Below, one piece after another: positions 1 to 4,500 of a DNA stretch of 5,017 nucleotides. The position numbers and the translations under genes are program-made. Under the pieces are notes generated by a model that saw nothing but the letters and a program-made list of their open reading frames with translations, was not told the origin of the DNA and made no database searches. Position 1 is the stretch's first letter; every line of letters begins with the position of its first letter. This stretch comes from JAQGMJ01 sp036271855 (lineage in GTDB: Bacteria > Pseudomonadota > Gammaproteobacteria > Burkholderiales > JAEUOS01): the NCBI GenBank assembly GCA_036271855.1, contig DATAZV010000481.1:1-5017 (forward strand), in the 5' to 3' direction.

Positions 1-109
1 CCGAGGGAATGCCGCACAGGCCGAAGCCGCCCGACATGATGGTCATGCCGTCATGCAACAGGCCGGCCAGCGCCGCCTTTGCGTCCGGGTAAATCTTGCT
101 TACTGCCAT
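1..109 (-). CDS. scoA: 3-oxoacid CoA-transferase subunit A, N-terminal fragment
   Basis: This is the start of the alpha subunit of a two-subunit 3-oxoacid (succinyl-CoA:acetoacetate type) CoA-transferase. Such enzymes move CoA between an acyl-CoA and a 3-oxoacid in the cytoplasm, in ketone-body or aromatic-acid breakdown. Only residues 1-36 are inside the window; the gene leaves at the left edge. The reading is MAVSKIYPDAKAALAGLLHD followed by GMTIMSGGFGLCGIPS. The KIYPDAKAAL opening and the glycine-rich GGFGLCGIP segment are typical of the N-terminus of this family (ScoA, AtoD, CatI, PcaI). The ATG at 109-107 is supported by a GGAGA Shine-Dalgarno at 121-117, seven bases upstream. It is transcribed divergently from the hydroxy-acid dehydrogenase gene. 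The beta subunit would be expected outside the window. The exact substrate (acetoacetate or 3-oxoadipate) cannot be decided from this fragment. Confidence 0.85.
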   Translation of the reverse strand, partial: MAVSKIYPDAKAALAGLLHDGMTIMSGGFGLCGIPS

Positions 110-182
110 GGTTGAGTCTCCAATAACCTCATGATCCGAAAGAACGGTCGGGTTTTATGACAAGGGTCGAATCCGGCGCGGC

Positions 183-201
183 GCAATGCTTCCGGCATTG
201 C
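183..201. repeat. Perfect 7-bp inverted repeat in divergent intergenic region
   Basis: GCAATGC and GCATTGC flank a five-base centre (TTCCG). The dyad lies about 75 bases upstream of the CoA-transferase start and within the 266-base gap between the two divergent genes. The position suits a regulator-binding operator or a leader hairpin. I saw no convincing -35/-10 pair in this gap, so its role is open. Confidence 0.45.
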
Positions 202-346
202 ATGGTTGACCAGTGTGCTGCGCACGGCGGCGCCGGGCAAGATTGATCCGCTGATAAATTGTATCGCTTAGCGTCGACTCGTGCTGCGCTGCGCAATCGG
301 GCGGGGGGCTGTAACATTGCGGCCTGAGTGTAAAAAACGGGGACAA

Positions 347-361
347 GGGCGCAACGCGCCC
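347..361 (+). other. Leader hairpin just upstream of the hydroxy-acid dehydrogenase start
   Basis: GGGCGC-AAC-GCGCCC is a perfect six-pair, all-G/C stem with a three-base loop. It ends 14 bases before the ATG at 376. The 14 bases between (TCAGATAAAACAGC) hold no recognisable Shine-Dalgarno sequence. In mRNA the stem would sit just 5' of the ribosome landing site and might affect initiation; this is inference. Confidence 0.4.
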
Positions 362-375
362 TCAGATAAAACAGC

Positions 376-1524
376 ATGCCAGTCATCACCACCATCGAAG
401 ACCTGCGCGTGATCGCGCAAAAGCGCGTGCCGCGCATGTTCTACGACTACGCCGACTCCGGCTCCTGGACCGAAGGCACCTACCGCGCCAACGAGAGCGA
501 CTTCCAGAAGATCCGCCTGCGCCAGCGCGTCGCGGTGAACATCGAAACGCGCACCACGCGCACGAAGATGATCGGCGTCGACGTTGCCATGCCCGTCGCC
601 CTCGCGCCCACCGGCCTCACCGGCATGCAGCACGCCGACGGCGAGATCCTCGCTGCCCGCGCCGCCGAAAAATTCGGCGTGCCCTTCACCCTCTCGACCA
701 TGAGCATTTGCTCGATCGAAGATGTGGCCGAACATACCAAGGCGCCGTTCTGGTTCCAGCTCTACGTGATGCGCGACCGCGACTTCATCGAGCGCCTGAT
801 CGACCGCGCCAAGGCAGCCAAGTGCGGCGCCCTGGTGCTCACCCTCGACTTGCAGGTGATCGGCCAGCGCCACAAGGACCTGAAAAACGGCCTCTCCGCG
901 CCGCCCAAGCCGACCCTGGCCAACATGCTCAACCTCGCCACCAAGCCGGCGTGGTGCATGGAAATGCTCGGCACCAAACGCCGCAGCTTCGGCAACATCG
1001 TCGGCCATGTGAAGGGCGTGAAGGACATGAGCTCGCTCTCCGACTGGACCGCCAGCCAGTTCGACCCGCGCCTGACCTGGGCCGATATCGAATGGGTGAA
1101 AAAGCGCTGGGGCGGCAAGCTGATTCTCAAGGGCATCCTCGACGCCGAGGATGCGCGCCTGGCGGTGCAAAGCGGCGCCGATGCGCTGATCGTCAGCAAC
1201 CACGGCGGCCGCCAGCTCGACGGCGCCCCTTCCACCATCACCGCGCTGCCGGCGATTGTCGATGCGGTGGGCAAGGACATTGAGGTGTGGCTCGACGGTG
1301 GCATCCGCTCCGGCCAGGACGTGCTCAAGGCCTGGGCCCTGGGCGCGCGCGGCACCATGATCGGCCGCGCCTTTCTCTACGCGCTGGGCGCGATGGGCGA
1401 GGAGGGCGTGACCAAATGCCTGCAGATCATCCACAAGGAACTCGACACCACCATGGGCTTTTGCGGGCACACCGACATTCACAAGGTGGATAAGGGGATA
1501 TTGCTCGATCTGCCGAAGCTCTGA
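376..1524 (+). CDS. lldD: FMN-dependent alpha-hydroxy-acid dehydrogenase (L-lactate dehydrogenase LldD-like)
   Basis: This 382-residue protein belongs to the FMN-dependent alpha-hydroxy-acid oxidase/dehydrogenase family, which oxidises L-2-hydroxy acids such as lactate to 2-oxo acids. LldD-type members pass the electrons to the membrane quinone pool. It is a single TIM-barrel domain of normal family length. By comparison with spinach glycolate oxidase the active-site residues are all present: Tyr25 (YDYADSG), Tyr130 (FQLYV), Asp158 (TLD), Arg165, Lys252 (LKGI), and His276 with Arg279 in SNHGGRQLDG. The phosphate-binding DGGIRSG (307-313) and GRAF (330-333) segments are also intact. The segments LAPTGLTGM-like and PFTLSTMSICSIEDVA resemble E. 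coli LldD most. One difference is TLDLQVIGQR, where family members often have a proline after the aspartate (TVDxP). The start at 376 gives the expected N-terminus but has no clear Shine-Dalgarno. The gene stands alone, convergent with the terminase-like gene. The exact substrate (lactate, mandelate, glycolate or another 2-hydroxy acid) is uncertain. Confidence 0.93.
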   Translation: MPVITTIEDLRVIAQKRVPRMFYDYADSGSWTEGTYRANESDFQKIRLRQRVAVNIETRTTRTKMIGVDVAMPVALAPTGLTGMQHADGEILAARAAEKFGVPFTLSTMSICSIEDVAEHTKAPFWFQLYVMRDRDFIERLIDRAKAAKCGALVLTLDLQVIGQRHKDLKNGLSAPPKPTLANMLNLATKPAWCMEMLGTKRRSFGNIVGHVKGVKDMSSLSDWTASQFDPRLTWADIEWVKKRWGGKLILKGILDAEDARLAVQSGADALIVSNHGGRQLDGAPSTITALPAIVDAVGKDIEVWLDGGIRSGQDVLKAWALGARGTMIGRAFLYALGAMGEEGVTKCLQIIHKELDTTMGFCGHTDIHKVDKGILLDLPKL

Positions 1525-1529
1525 TGGGG

Positions 1530-1546
1530 GCGGGCGCAATGCCCGC
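1530..1546. terminator. Possible bidirectional terminator between convergent genes
   Basis: GCGGGC-GCAAT-GCCCGC is a perfect six-pair G/C stem with a five-base loop. It starts six bases after the dehydrogenase stop and lies just before the terminase-like gene's stop at 1559-1557. The convergent location suits a shared terminator. No run of T follows on either strand, so intrinsic termination would be weak. Confidence 0.4.
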
Positions 1547-1556
1547 TGCGGTCTTG

Positions 1557-2333
1557 TCAGGCAGTCAGCAAGGTTGTCGCCGCGCCGGGCTGCATCGCGG
1601 CCGGCGGGATCGGGAAGGATTCCGAACCTGATAAAACCATAGGTTTATCGGGAAAAAGCATCGCCCGCGTTCCAGCCCCAAGCTCCGAACCTGAGAAAAC
1701 CTGAGGTTTTTCGAAAATCCGCGACGCTGGCATCGCAGCTGTCGAGCCAGAACCTGACAAAACCTGAGGTTTTTGCGAAATATCGCTAGTCGCCGCTTCA
1801 GCCTCCGCCCGTTCCGCCGCAAGCGCCTCATCCGCCCTGCGCTCGATCTCCTCCAGGCTCGGAACCTCTCCCTTCCGTTCCAACTGCGCGTAATACTTCT
1901 CGTTGAGCCAGTCCAGCCGCTCATGCACCTTCTCCAGCGCCCGCAACGCGCGGTGCCGGTCCGGCTGCTTGACGTGTACCACCGGGTCGCCCTTGCGCAA
2001 GACGGTCCTAACCTCCACCGCCCGCCGCGTCTCCTCATCCAGTTCTTCAAGCGCAATCGGCTCCCACCCCCGCAGCAACTTCCCCGCATCAAAAAACGCC
2101 GCCCGCATGCGCTGCTTCATCAGTTCCAGCGCCGAGCAGCGTATCTCCGCCAACAGGCTTTGCATCTCGAAGCGCACACGGTCGCGGATGGCGGGGTTGT
2201 TTAGCAGTTCGCTGCCCTGCGAGGCCATGTTCCTGGCGGTGTAGCCGGCGCGCGCGGCGGCGGCACTGGCGTTCTGGTCTTTCAGGTATTCGAAGACGAA
2301 GCGTTCCTGGCGGAAGGTGAGCGTGGTGTCCAT
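1557..2333 (-). CDS. Orphan phage-type terminase small subunit with C-terminal 21-residue repeats
   Basis: This 258-residue protein resembles small subunits of phage DNA-packaging terminases (Terminase_2 family), which recognise phage DNA and hand it to the large-subunit nuclease/ATPase. The evidence is the N-terminal helix-turn-helix region, residues about 5-53: LTFRQERFVFEYLKDQNASA, then AARAGY, SQGSELLNNPAIRDRV. A middle region with LEELDEETRRAVEVRT and RHRALRALEKVHERLDWL (about 96-145) matches the usual family layout. After a charged Glu/Ala-rich helix (158-182) come three 21-residue repeats (183-203, 204-224, 225-245) centred on KP[QM]V[LF]SGS, which are not a normal part of the family. 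The start at 2333 is chosen because GGAG lies five bases upstream; a TTG 51 bases further out has no such site. No large subunit, portal or capsid gene is adjacent, so the gene is either a phage remnant or a domesticated DNA-binding protein. It is convergent with the dehydrogenase gene and divergent from the 96-residue gene behind a LexA box. Confidence 0.8.
   Translation of the reverse strand: MDTTLTFRQERFVFEYLKDQNASAAAARAGYTARNMASQGSELLNNPAIRDRVRFEMQSLLAEIRCSALELMKQRMRAAFFDAGKLLRGWEPIALEELDEETRRAVEVRTVLRKGDPVVHVKQPDRHRALRALEKVHERLDWLNEKYYAQLERKGEVPSLEEIERRADEALAAERAEAEAATSDISQKPQVLSGSGSTAAMPASRIFEKPQVFSGSELGAGTRAMLFPDKPMVLSGSESFPIPPAAMQPGAATTLLTA
1599..1787 (-). repeat. Three tandem 63-bp (21-residue) repeats inside the terminase-like gene
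   Basis: Three units repeat at exactly 63 bases: 1725-1787, 1662-1724 and 1599-1661. Each encodes a conserved core KP[QM]V[LF]SGS (cores at 1749-1772, 1686-1709 and 1623-1646) and a linker that is not conserved. On the plus strand the first two cores (in protein order) contain the identical 15-base palindrome AAAACCTGAGGTTTT (1759-1773 and 1696-1710). Beside it is a second copy of the AACCTGA half, ten bases away. The third core is diverged (AAACCATAGGTTTATC) but keeps GATAAA at 1630-1635 pairing with TTTATC at 1644-1649. Nearly the same A/T-rich codons (AAA, CCT, GTT, TCA, GGT) are used in all three, unlike the G/C-ending codons around them. Confidence 0.9.
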
Positions 2334-2338
2334 GTTGG

Positions 2339-2342
2339 CTCC
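2339..2342 (-). promoter_or_regulatory. Shine-Dalgarno deciding the terminase-like start
   Basis: GGAG on the minus strand lies five bases before the ATG at 2333-2331. This selects that ATG over the upstream in-frame TTG at 2384, and places the start just before the conserved LTFRQERF segment. Confidence 0.7.
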
Positions 2343-2423
2343 AGTGTTGGGGATACTGGTAACCAAGATACGCAAGTCGATCAACTAAGTGTGGATGATT
2401 TTCGGAAGGAAATCGGCACGACG

Positions 2424-2437
2424 TTTCACTCGTGAAA
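2424..2437. promoter_or_regulatory. Operator-like palindrome TTTCAC-TC-GTGAAA
   Basis: Six-base arms form a perfect inverted repeat with a two-base centre. It lies about 90 bases upstream of the terminase-like start, a suitable place for a dimeric repressor or activator to bind. No specific regulator is recognised. Confidence 0.4.
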
Positions 2438-2467
2438 GGACGCGAAAAGCATTGGAAACCGAGTGTT

Positions 2468-2479
2468 TTTGCGCGCAAA
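2468..2479. promoter_or_regulatory. Perfect 12-bp palindrome TTTGCGCGCAAA
   Basis: The sequence is identical to its reverse complement over 12 bases. It lies about 135 bases upstream of the terminase-like start and 165 bases upstream of the 96-residue gene. It could be a regulator site for either gene. The regulator is not recognised. Confidence 0.35.
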
Positions 2480-2539
2480 GACGGGCAGCAAAGAATTGTT
2501 CGCTGCTTGGGGCAGGCACCGCCGGGCTGCATTTTCCGC

Positions 2540-2570
2540 TTGCCTAAACCCCCCTGAACCCTGTTAATAT
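2540..2570 (+). promoter_or_regulatory. Likely sigma70 extended -10 promoter for the 96-residue gene
   Basis: The -10 candidate TAATAT (2565-2570) matches five of six consensus bases and is preceded by TGT (2562-2564), giving a TGn extended -10. A weaker -35 candidate, TTGCCT, lies at 2540-2545 with a long 19-base spacer. Transcription would begin near 2577 and leave a leader of about 55 bases. The -10 element lies wholly inside the LexA-type box. Confidence 0.6.
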
Positions 2571-2576
2571 ATACAG
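2561..2576. promoter_or_regulatory. LexA binding site (SOS box)
   Basis: CTGTTAATATATACAG has the exact CTGT-N8-ACAG form of the LexA box used by gamma- and betaproteobacteria, with an all-A/T centre as in the E. coli consensus. It covers the -10 element of the likely promoter of the downstream gene and ends 56 bases before that gene's ATG. This is where LexA would block RNA polymerase until DNA damage causes RecA-stimulated LexA cleavage. Control of the divergent terminase-like gene, 228 bases away, is possible but less direct. Confidence 0.75.
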
Positions 2577-2632
2577 GCAGTGTCAGGCGCAGACCCGGAC
2601 GCAGCCCCGGACCCCGCGAGCGGAGGTGACCC

Positions 2633-2923
2633 ATGCATTACGAATACATCATTTTCGAGCCCGGCAGCACCGAGCAAGTGGCCGTGACGCTGTTCATGGC
2701 CGAGCCGCTGGCGCATCTGACGGTGGGCAACTCGCTGCAGCTTGAGGGCGAGAATTATTCGACGGTGGCGGGCTACCACCTGGTGATCCGGCATATCGAG
2801 ATCTACATGAACGCGCCGATCGAAGAGGCGCAGCCGGCGCGCATGCGCATCAGCGTGTTCACCAGCGAGCGCGCGCGCAACGAGATTCCCGAAATGCTGG
2901 AAGAGGCGCCCTGGGTGGTTTGA
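2633..2923 (+). CDS. Putative SOS-regulated protein of unknown function, 96 residues
   Basis: I do not recognise this family. The ATG at 2633 has a strong GGAGG Shine-Dalgarno (2622-2626) with six bases of spacing. The protein is soluble-looking, with no signal peptide or membrane segment. It opens with MHYEYIIFEPGSTEQ and alternates hydrophobic and polar residues (VAVTLFMAEPLAHLTVGNSL, YHLVIRHIEIYM, ARMRISVFTSERA). This suggests a small, mainly beta-strand fold ending in a short acidic helix (EIPEMLEEAPWVV). G/C-ending codons and the clear ribosome binding site indicate a real gene. It is preceded by a LexA-type box overlapping the promoter, so it is probably induced by DNA damage. It is divergent from the terminase-like gene, and a hairpin follows its stop. 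The function could be damage-related or phage-derived; the sequence does not say which. Confidence 0.75.
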   Translation: MHYEYIIFEPGSTEQVAVTLFMAEPLAHLTVGNSLQLEGENYSTVAGYHLVIRHIEIYMNAPIEEAQPARMRISVFTSERARNEIPEMLEEAPWVV

Positions 2924-2931
2924 GGCGGCGC

Positions 2932-2958
2932 GCAGTGCCGCGGCATCTGCGATGCCTT
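2932..2958 (+). terminator. Possible weak terminator after the 96-residue gene
   Basis: Two competing stems follow the stop codon closely: the palindrome TGCCGCGGCA (2936-2945), extended by GCAG (2932-2935) and CTGC (2947-2950), and GGCATC-TGC-GATGCC (2942-2956). The second is followed by TTAAT but not by a real T run. Termination is plausible, but the site is not a strong intrinsic terminator. Confidence 0.35.
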
Positions 2959-2984
2959 AATAGCGGACATGCGCTTTCGCGCAA

Positions 2985-3013
2985 TTGACAGGGTGAGGTC
3001 GCCTCTGTAGAAC
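2985..3013 (+). promoter_or_regulatory. Sigma70-type promoter for the exported cyclase-family gene
   Basis: A perfect -35 hexamer TTGACA (2985-2990) is followed after exactly 17 bases by TAGAAC (3008-3013), which matches four of six -10 consensus bases. Transcription would start near 3020, leaving a leader of about 120 bases before the ATG at 3140. This suggests the cyclase gene is transcribed apart from the 96-residue gene upstream. Confidence 0.6.
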
Positions 3014-3127
3014 GGACGCGGGCGACCGGGCCGGCAGCGTGGATCAATACGGCATGCCGACAAAAGCAGACCCGGCGCATCCAAAAGACTGCCATTCAAC
3101 GAGACAATGCGCCGGGGCACACCCGGC

Positions 3128-3133
3128 GGGGAG
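3128..3133 (+). promoter_or_regulatory. Shine-Dalgarno deciding the cyclase-family start
   Basis: GGGGAG lies six bases before the ATG at 3140. It selects that ATG over one 33 bases upstream (3107). The chosen start also places the N-terminus directly at a signal peptide. Confidence 0.75.
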
Positions 3134-3139
3134 ACATAC

Positions 3140-4111
3140 ATGCGCCTTACATTCGCAACCGCGTTCGGCCGCGCCGTGGCCGCCATTCTTTGCGGGCTGG
3201 CCTGCAGCGCGGCACTTGCCCAGGACCAGTACAAGATGCCGCCGGACAGCGAGCGCTGCCCCTCGCGCTGGGGCCCCGGCGACCAGAAGGGCGCCGCCAA
3301 CATGATGAACCCGGCGCGCGTGCTGGCCGCGACGAAGCTGATCAAGACGGGGGAGATATTCAACCTCGGTGAGTTGCTCTCGCCCGACCCGAAGGAAATG
3401 TTCCTGGTCGATGGCCGCCAGTTCAGCATGTACACCAAGAACTGGCCGATCGTGCCGGGCGGGCGCCAGGTGAACGAGGAACTGGTGATCACCGAGCTGG
3501 GCCAGGTGGGCACGCAGATCGATGCTTTCGCGCACCAGATGTGGGGCGACAGCTTTTACAACTGCTTCAAGTGGGCCGACATCGCCACCCGCGGCGGCTT
3601 CAAGAAGCTGGGGGCGGAAAACATCGGCGGGCTGATGACCCGCGGCGTGCTGATCGACGTTGCCGGGTCCAAGGGCGTGGACATGCTGCCCACCTCTTAT
3701 GTGATCACGCCCGAGGATTTGCAGCAGGCGCTGGACAAGACCCACATGAAGATCAACCCCGGCGATGCCGTGCTGATCCGCACCGGCTGGACCAAAATCA
3801 TCGGCAAGGAGAACAAGCTCTACGGCTCGGCCAACGCCGGCCTGGGCATAGCGGCGGGCCAGTGGCTGCTCAAGCAGGACCCGATGATGGTGGCCGCCGA
3901 CAATTGCTGCGTCGAGGTGCGGCCTTCGCAGCCCGGCAACAGCCTGCCGCTGCACGCGATGTTCATCATCCAGCACGGCGTGTTCCTGCTGGAAAACCTC
4001 GACCTGGAAAAGCTCGCCGCCGCCGGTGCCACCGAGTTTGCCTTCGTGGTGCAGCCGCTGCCGATCAAGGGCGCCACCGGGGCGCCGATTGCGCCGATGG
4101 CGATCCGCTGA
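3140..4111 (+). CDS. Exported cyclase-family (kynurenine formamidase-like fold) protein
   Basis: This 323-residue protein belongs to the putative cyclase family (PF04199), metal-dependent hydrolases that include bacterial kynurenine formamidase and isatin hydrolase. Residues 1-27 are a signal peptide: MRLTF with Arg11, a hydrophobic stretch VAAILCGLACSA, and cleavage likely after ALA27, so the mature protein should be periplasmic. Family segments follow in order: CPSRWGPGDQKGAANMMNP (40-58), the metal-motif region QVGTQIDAFAH (122-132), TRGVLIDVAG (167-176), ITPEDLQQAL, INPGDAVLIRTGW (205-217), LPLHAMFIIQHGVFLLENL (269-287) and GATGAPIAPMAIR at the C-terminus. The usual motif HxGTHxDxPxH reads here as QxGTQxDxFxH: Asp128, His132, His272 and Glu285 remain, but two histidines are glutamine (122, 126). 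The start at 3140 is supported by GGGGAG. The substrate is unknown; a cyclic amide, ester or lactone is possible. The gene has its own promoter and a likely terminator. Confidence 0.88.
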   Translation: MRLTFATAFGRAVAAILCGLACSAALAQDQYKMPPDSERCPSRWGPGDQKGAANMMNPARVLAATKLIKTGEIFNLGELLSPDPKEMFLVDGRQFSMYTKNWPIVPGGRQVNEELVITELGQVGTQIDAFAHQMWGDSFYNCFKWADIATRGGFKKLGAENIGGLMTRGVLIDVAGSKGVDMLPTSYVITPEDLQQALDKTHMKINPGDAVLIRTGWTKIIGKENKLYGSANAGLGIAAGQWLLKQDPMMVAADNCCVEVRPSQPGNSLPLHAMFIIQHGVFLLENLDLEKLAAAGATEFAFVVQPLPIKGATGAPIAPMAIR

Positions 4112-4166
4112 GGTTGGCGTCAACAGGCGGCGTGCCGCGTAGGCCACCGCCGACTCGTGCTGGCGC

Positions 4167-4185
4167 AGCCGCCGATGGCGGCTTT
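4167..4185 (+). terminator. Likely intrinsic terminator after the cyclase-family gene
   Basis: AGCCGCC-GAT-GGCGGCT forms a perfect seven-pair, G/C-rich stem with a three-base loop, running directly into TTT (4183-4185). It lies 55 bases after the cyclase stop and 45 bases before the next start. The short T tract makes it moderate rather than strong. Confidence 0.5.
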
Positions 4186-4230
4186 CCGCAACCGGCGTAG
4201 AGTGGGCTTTTCGCCATTCCGGAGCAAGCG

Positions 4231-4455
4231 ATGACCGACGACCTGAGCGCGCCGCGCGAAACTTTCGAAGAGGAACGCGCGCGCGGCCGTGAGCTCGCGC
4301 GCTTGCTGGTCGAGCACCTGATCGGCATGCAGTCCGACCACTTCGAATTCACCAGCCAGGGCTACCAGGTCTCGGTGGTGCCGCTGGACCAGGCGATCAG
4401 GGAAGTCGATACCACCGAATACGACGAGTCGAACGCGGGCGAAGGTCCGGATTGA
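4231..4455 (+). CDS. Small acidic protein of unknown function, 74 residues
   Basis: I do not recognise this family. The ATG at 4231 has GGAG (4221-4224) with six bases of spacing, and codon use matches neighbouring genes, so it is probably translated. Residues about 9-34 (RETFEEERARGRELARLLVE onward) should form a charged amphipathic helix. A short beta-like part follows (HFEFTSQGYQVSVVPLDQAI), and then an acidic, probably disordered tail (REVDTTEYDESNAGEGPD). There is no signal peptide or membrane segment. No promoter was recognised in the 119 bases upstream, so it may be read from the cyclase promoter past a partial terminator. The stop codon lies inside a strong hairpin and the gene is convergent with the solute-receptor gene. 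Confidence 0.7.
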   Translation: MTDDLSAPRETFEEERARGRELARLLVEHLIGMQSDHFEFTSQGYQVSVVPLDQAIREVDTTEYDESNAGEGPD

Positions 4456-4500
4456 AGTAGTTCAATCCGGGGGGGGCGGACCAAGGCAGATTCAATCCGG
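4444..4500. repeat. Repeated TTCAATCCGG element and nested outer inverted repeat
   Basis: The 10-base sequence TTCAATCCGG occurs at 4461-4470 and again at 4491-4500, and its reverse complement lies at 4447-4456. The copy at 4491-4500 contains the stop codon of the minus-strand receptor gene. An outer pair, GGTCCG (4444-4449) and CGGACC (4477-4482), encloses the inner hairpin and overlaps its left arm, so alternative folds compete. Confidence 0.8.
4447..4470. terminator. Strong 10-bp hairpin between convergent genes
   Basis: CCGGATTGAA (4447-4456) and TTCAATCCGG (4461-4470) form a perfect ten-pair stem with a GTAG loop. The stop codon of the 74-residue gene (4453-4455) is inside the left arm. 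A run of eight G (4469-4476) follows instead of a T tract. It probably acts as a bidirectional 3'-end structure or terminator for the convergent genes, but it is not a textbook intrinsic terminator. Confidence 0.5.

Larger units (their letters stand above)
2334..2632. other. Divergent intergenic region, 299 bp, rich in dyads
   Basis: This gap separates the terminase-like gene (minus) from the 96-residue gene (plus). It holds two perfect palindromes (2424-2437 and 2468-2479), a LexA-type box (2561-2576) overlapping a likely promoter, and ribosome binding sites at both ends. It is visibly more A/T-rich than the flanking genes. I saw no convincing promoter for the minus-strand gene; TTGATC at 2386-2381 has only a poor -10 partner. 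Confidence 0.6.

Noticed and set aside
258..263. TACAAT on the minus strand as a -10 element for the CoA-transferase gene
   Set aside because: No acceptable -35 at 16-18 bases, and the leader would be about 145 bases long.
268..1539. A 423-codon open frame on the minus strand opposite the dehydrogenase
   Set aside because: It mirrors the plus-strand gene, which has full family motifs. The protein is rich in Ala, Gly, His, Glu and Arg, as expected for an antisense shadow of GC-rich coding DNA.
1599..1787. CRISPR-like reading of the regularly spaced palindromes
   Set aside because: Only three units, spaced 63 bases, in frame within a coding sequence, and no cas genes in view.
2334..2384. Upstream TTG start extending the terminase-like protein by 17 residues
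   Set aside because: No Shine-Dalgarno at that start, and the added residues precede the conserved N-terminus; the ATG at 2333 has GGAG at good spacing.
2089..2634. A 181-codon minus-strand frame overlapping the terminase-like gene and crossing the intergenic region
   Set aside because: It overlaps the conserved helix-turn-helix coding region out of frame, crosses the LexA box and promoter, and resembles no known family.
3107..3139. Upstream ATG extending the cyclase-family protein by 11 residues
   Set aside because: The added MRRGTPGGETY would come before the signal peptide, and GGGGAG is correctly spaced for the ATG at 3140.
3044..4147. A 367-codon open frame on the minus strand opposite the cyclase-family gene
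   Set aside because: Antisense shadow with biased composition and no recognisable motifs; the plus-strand protein has a signal peptide and family motifs.
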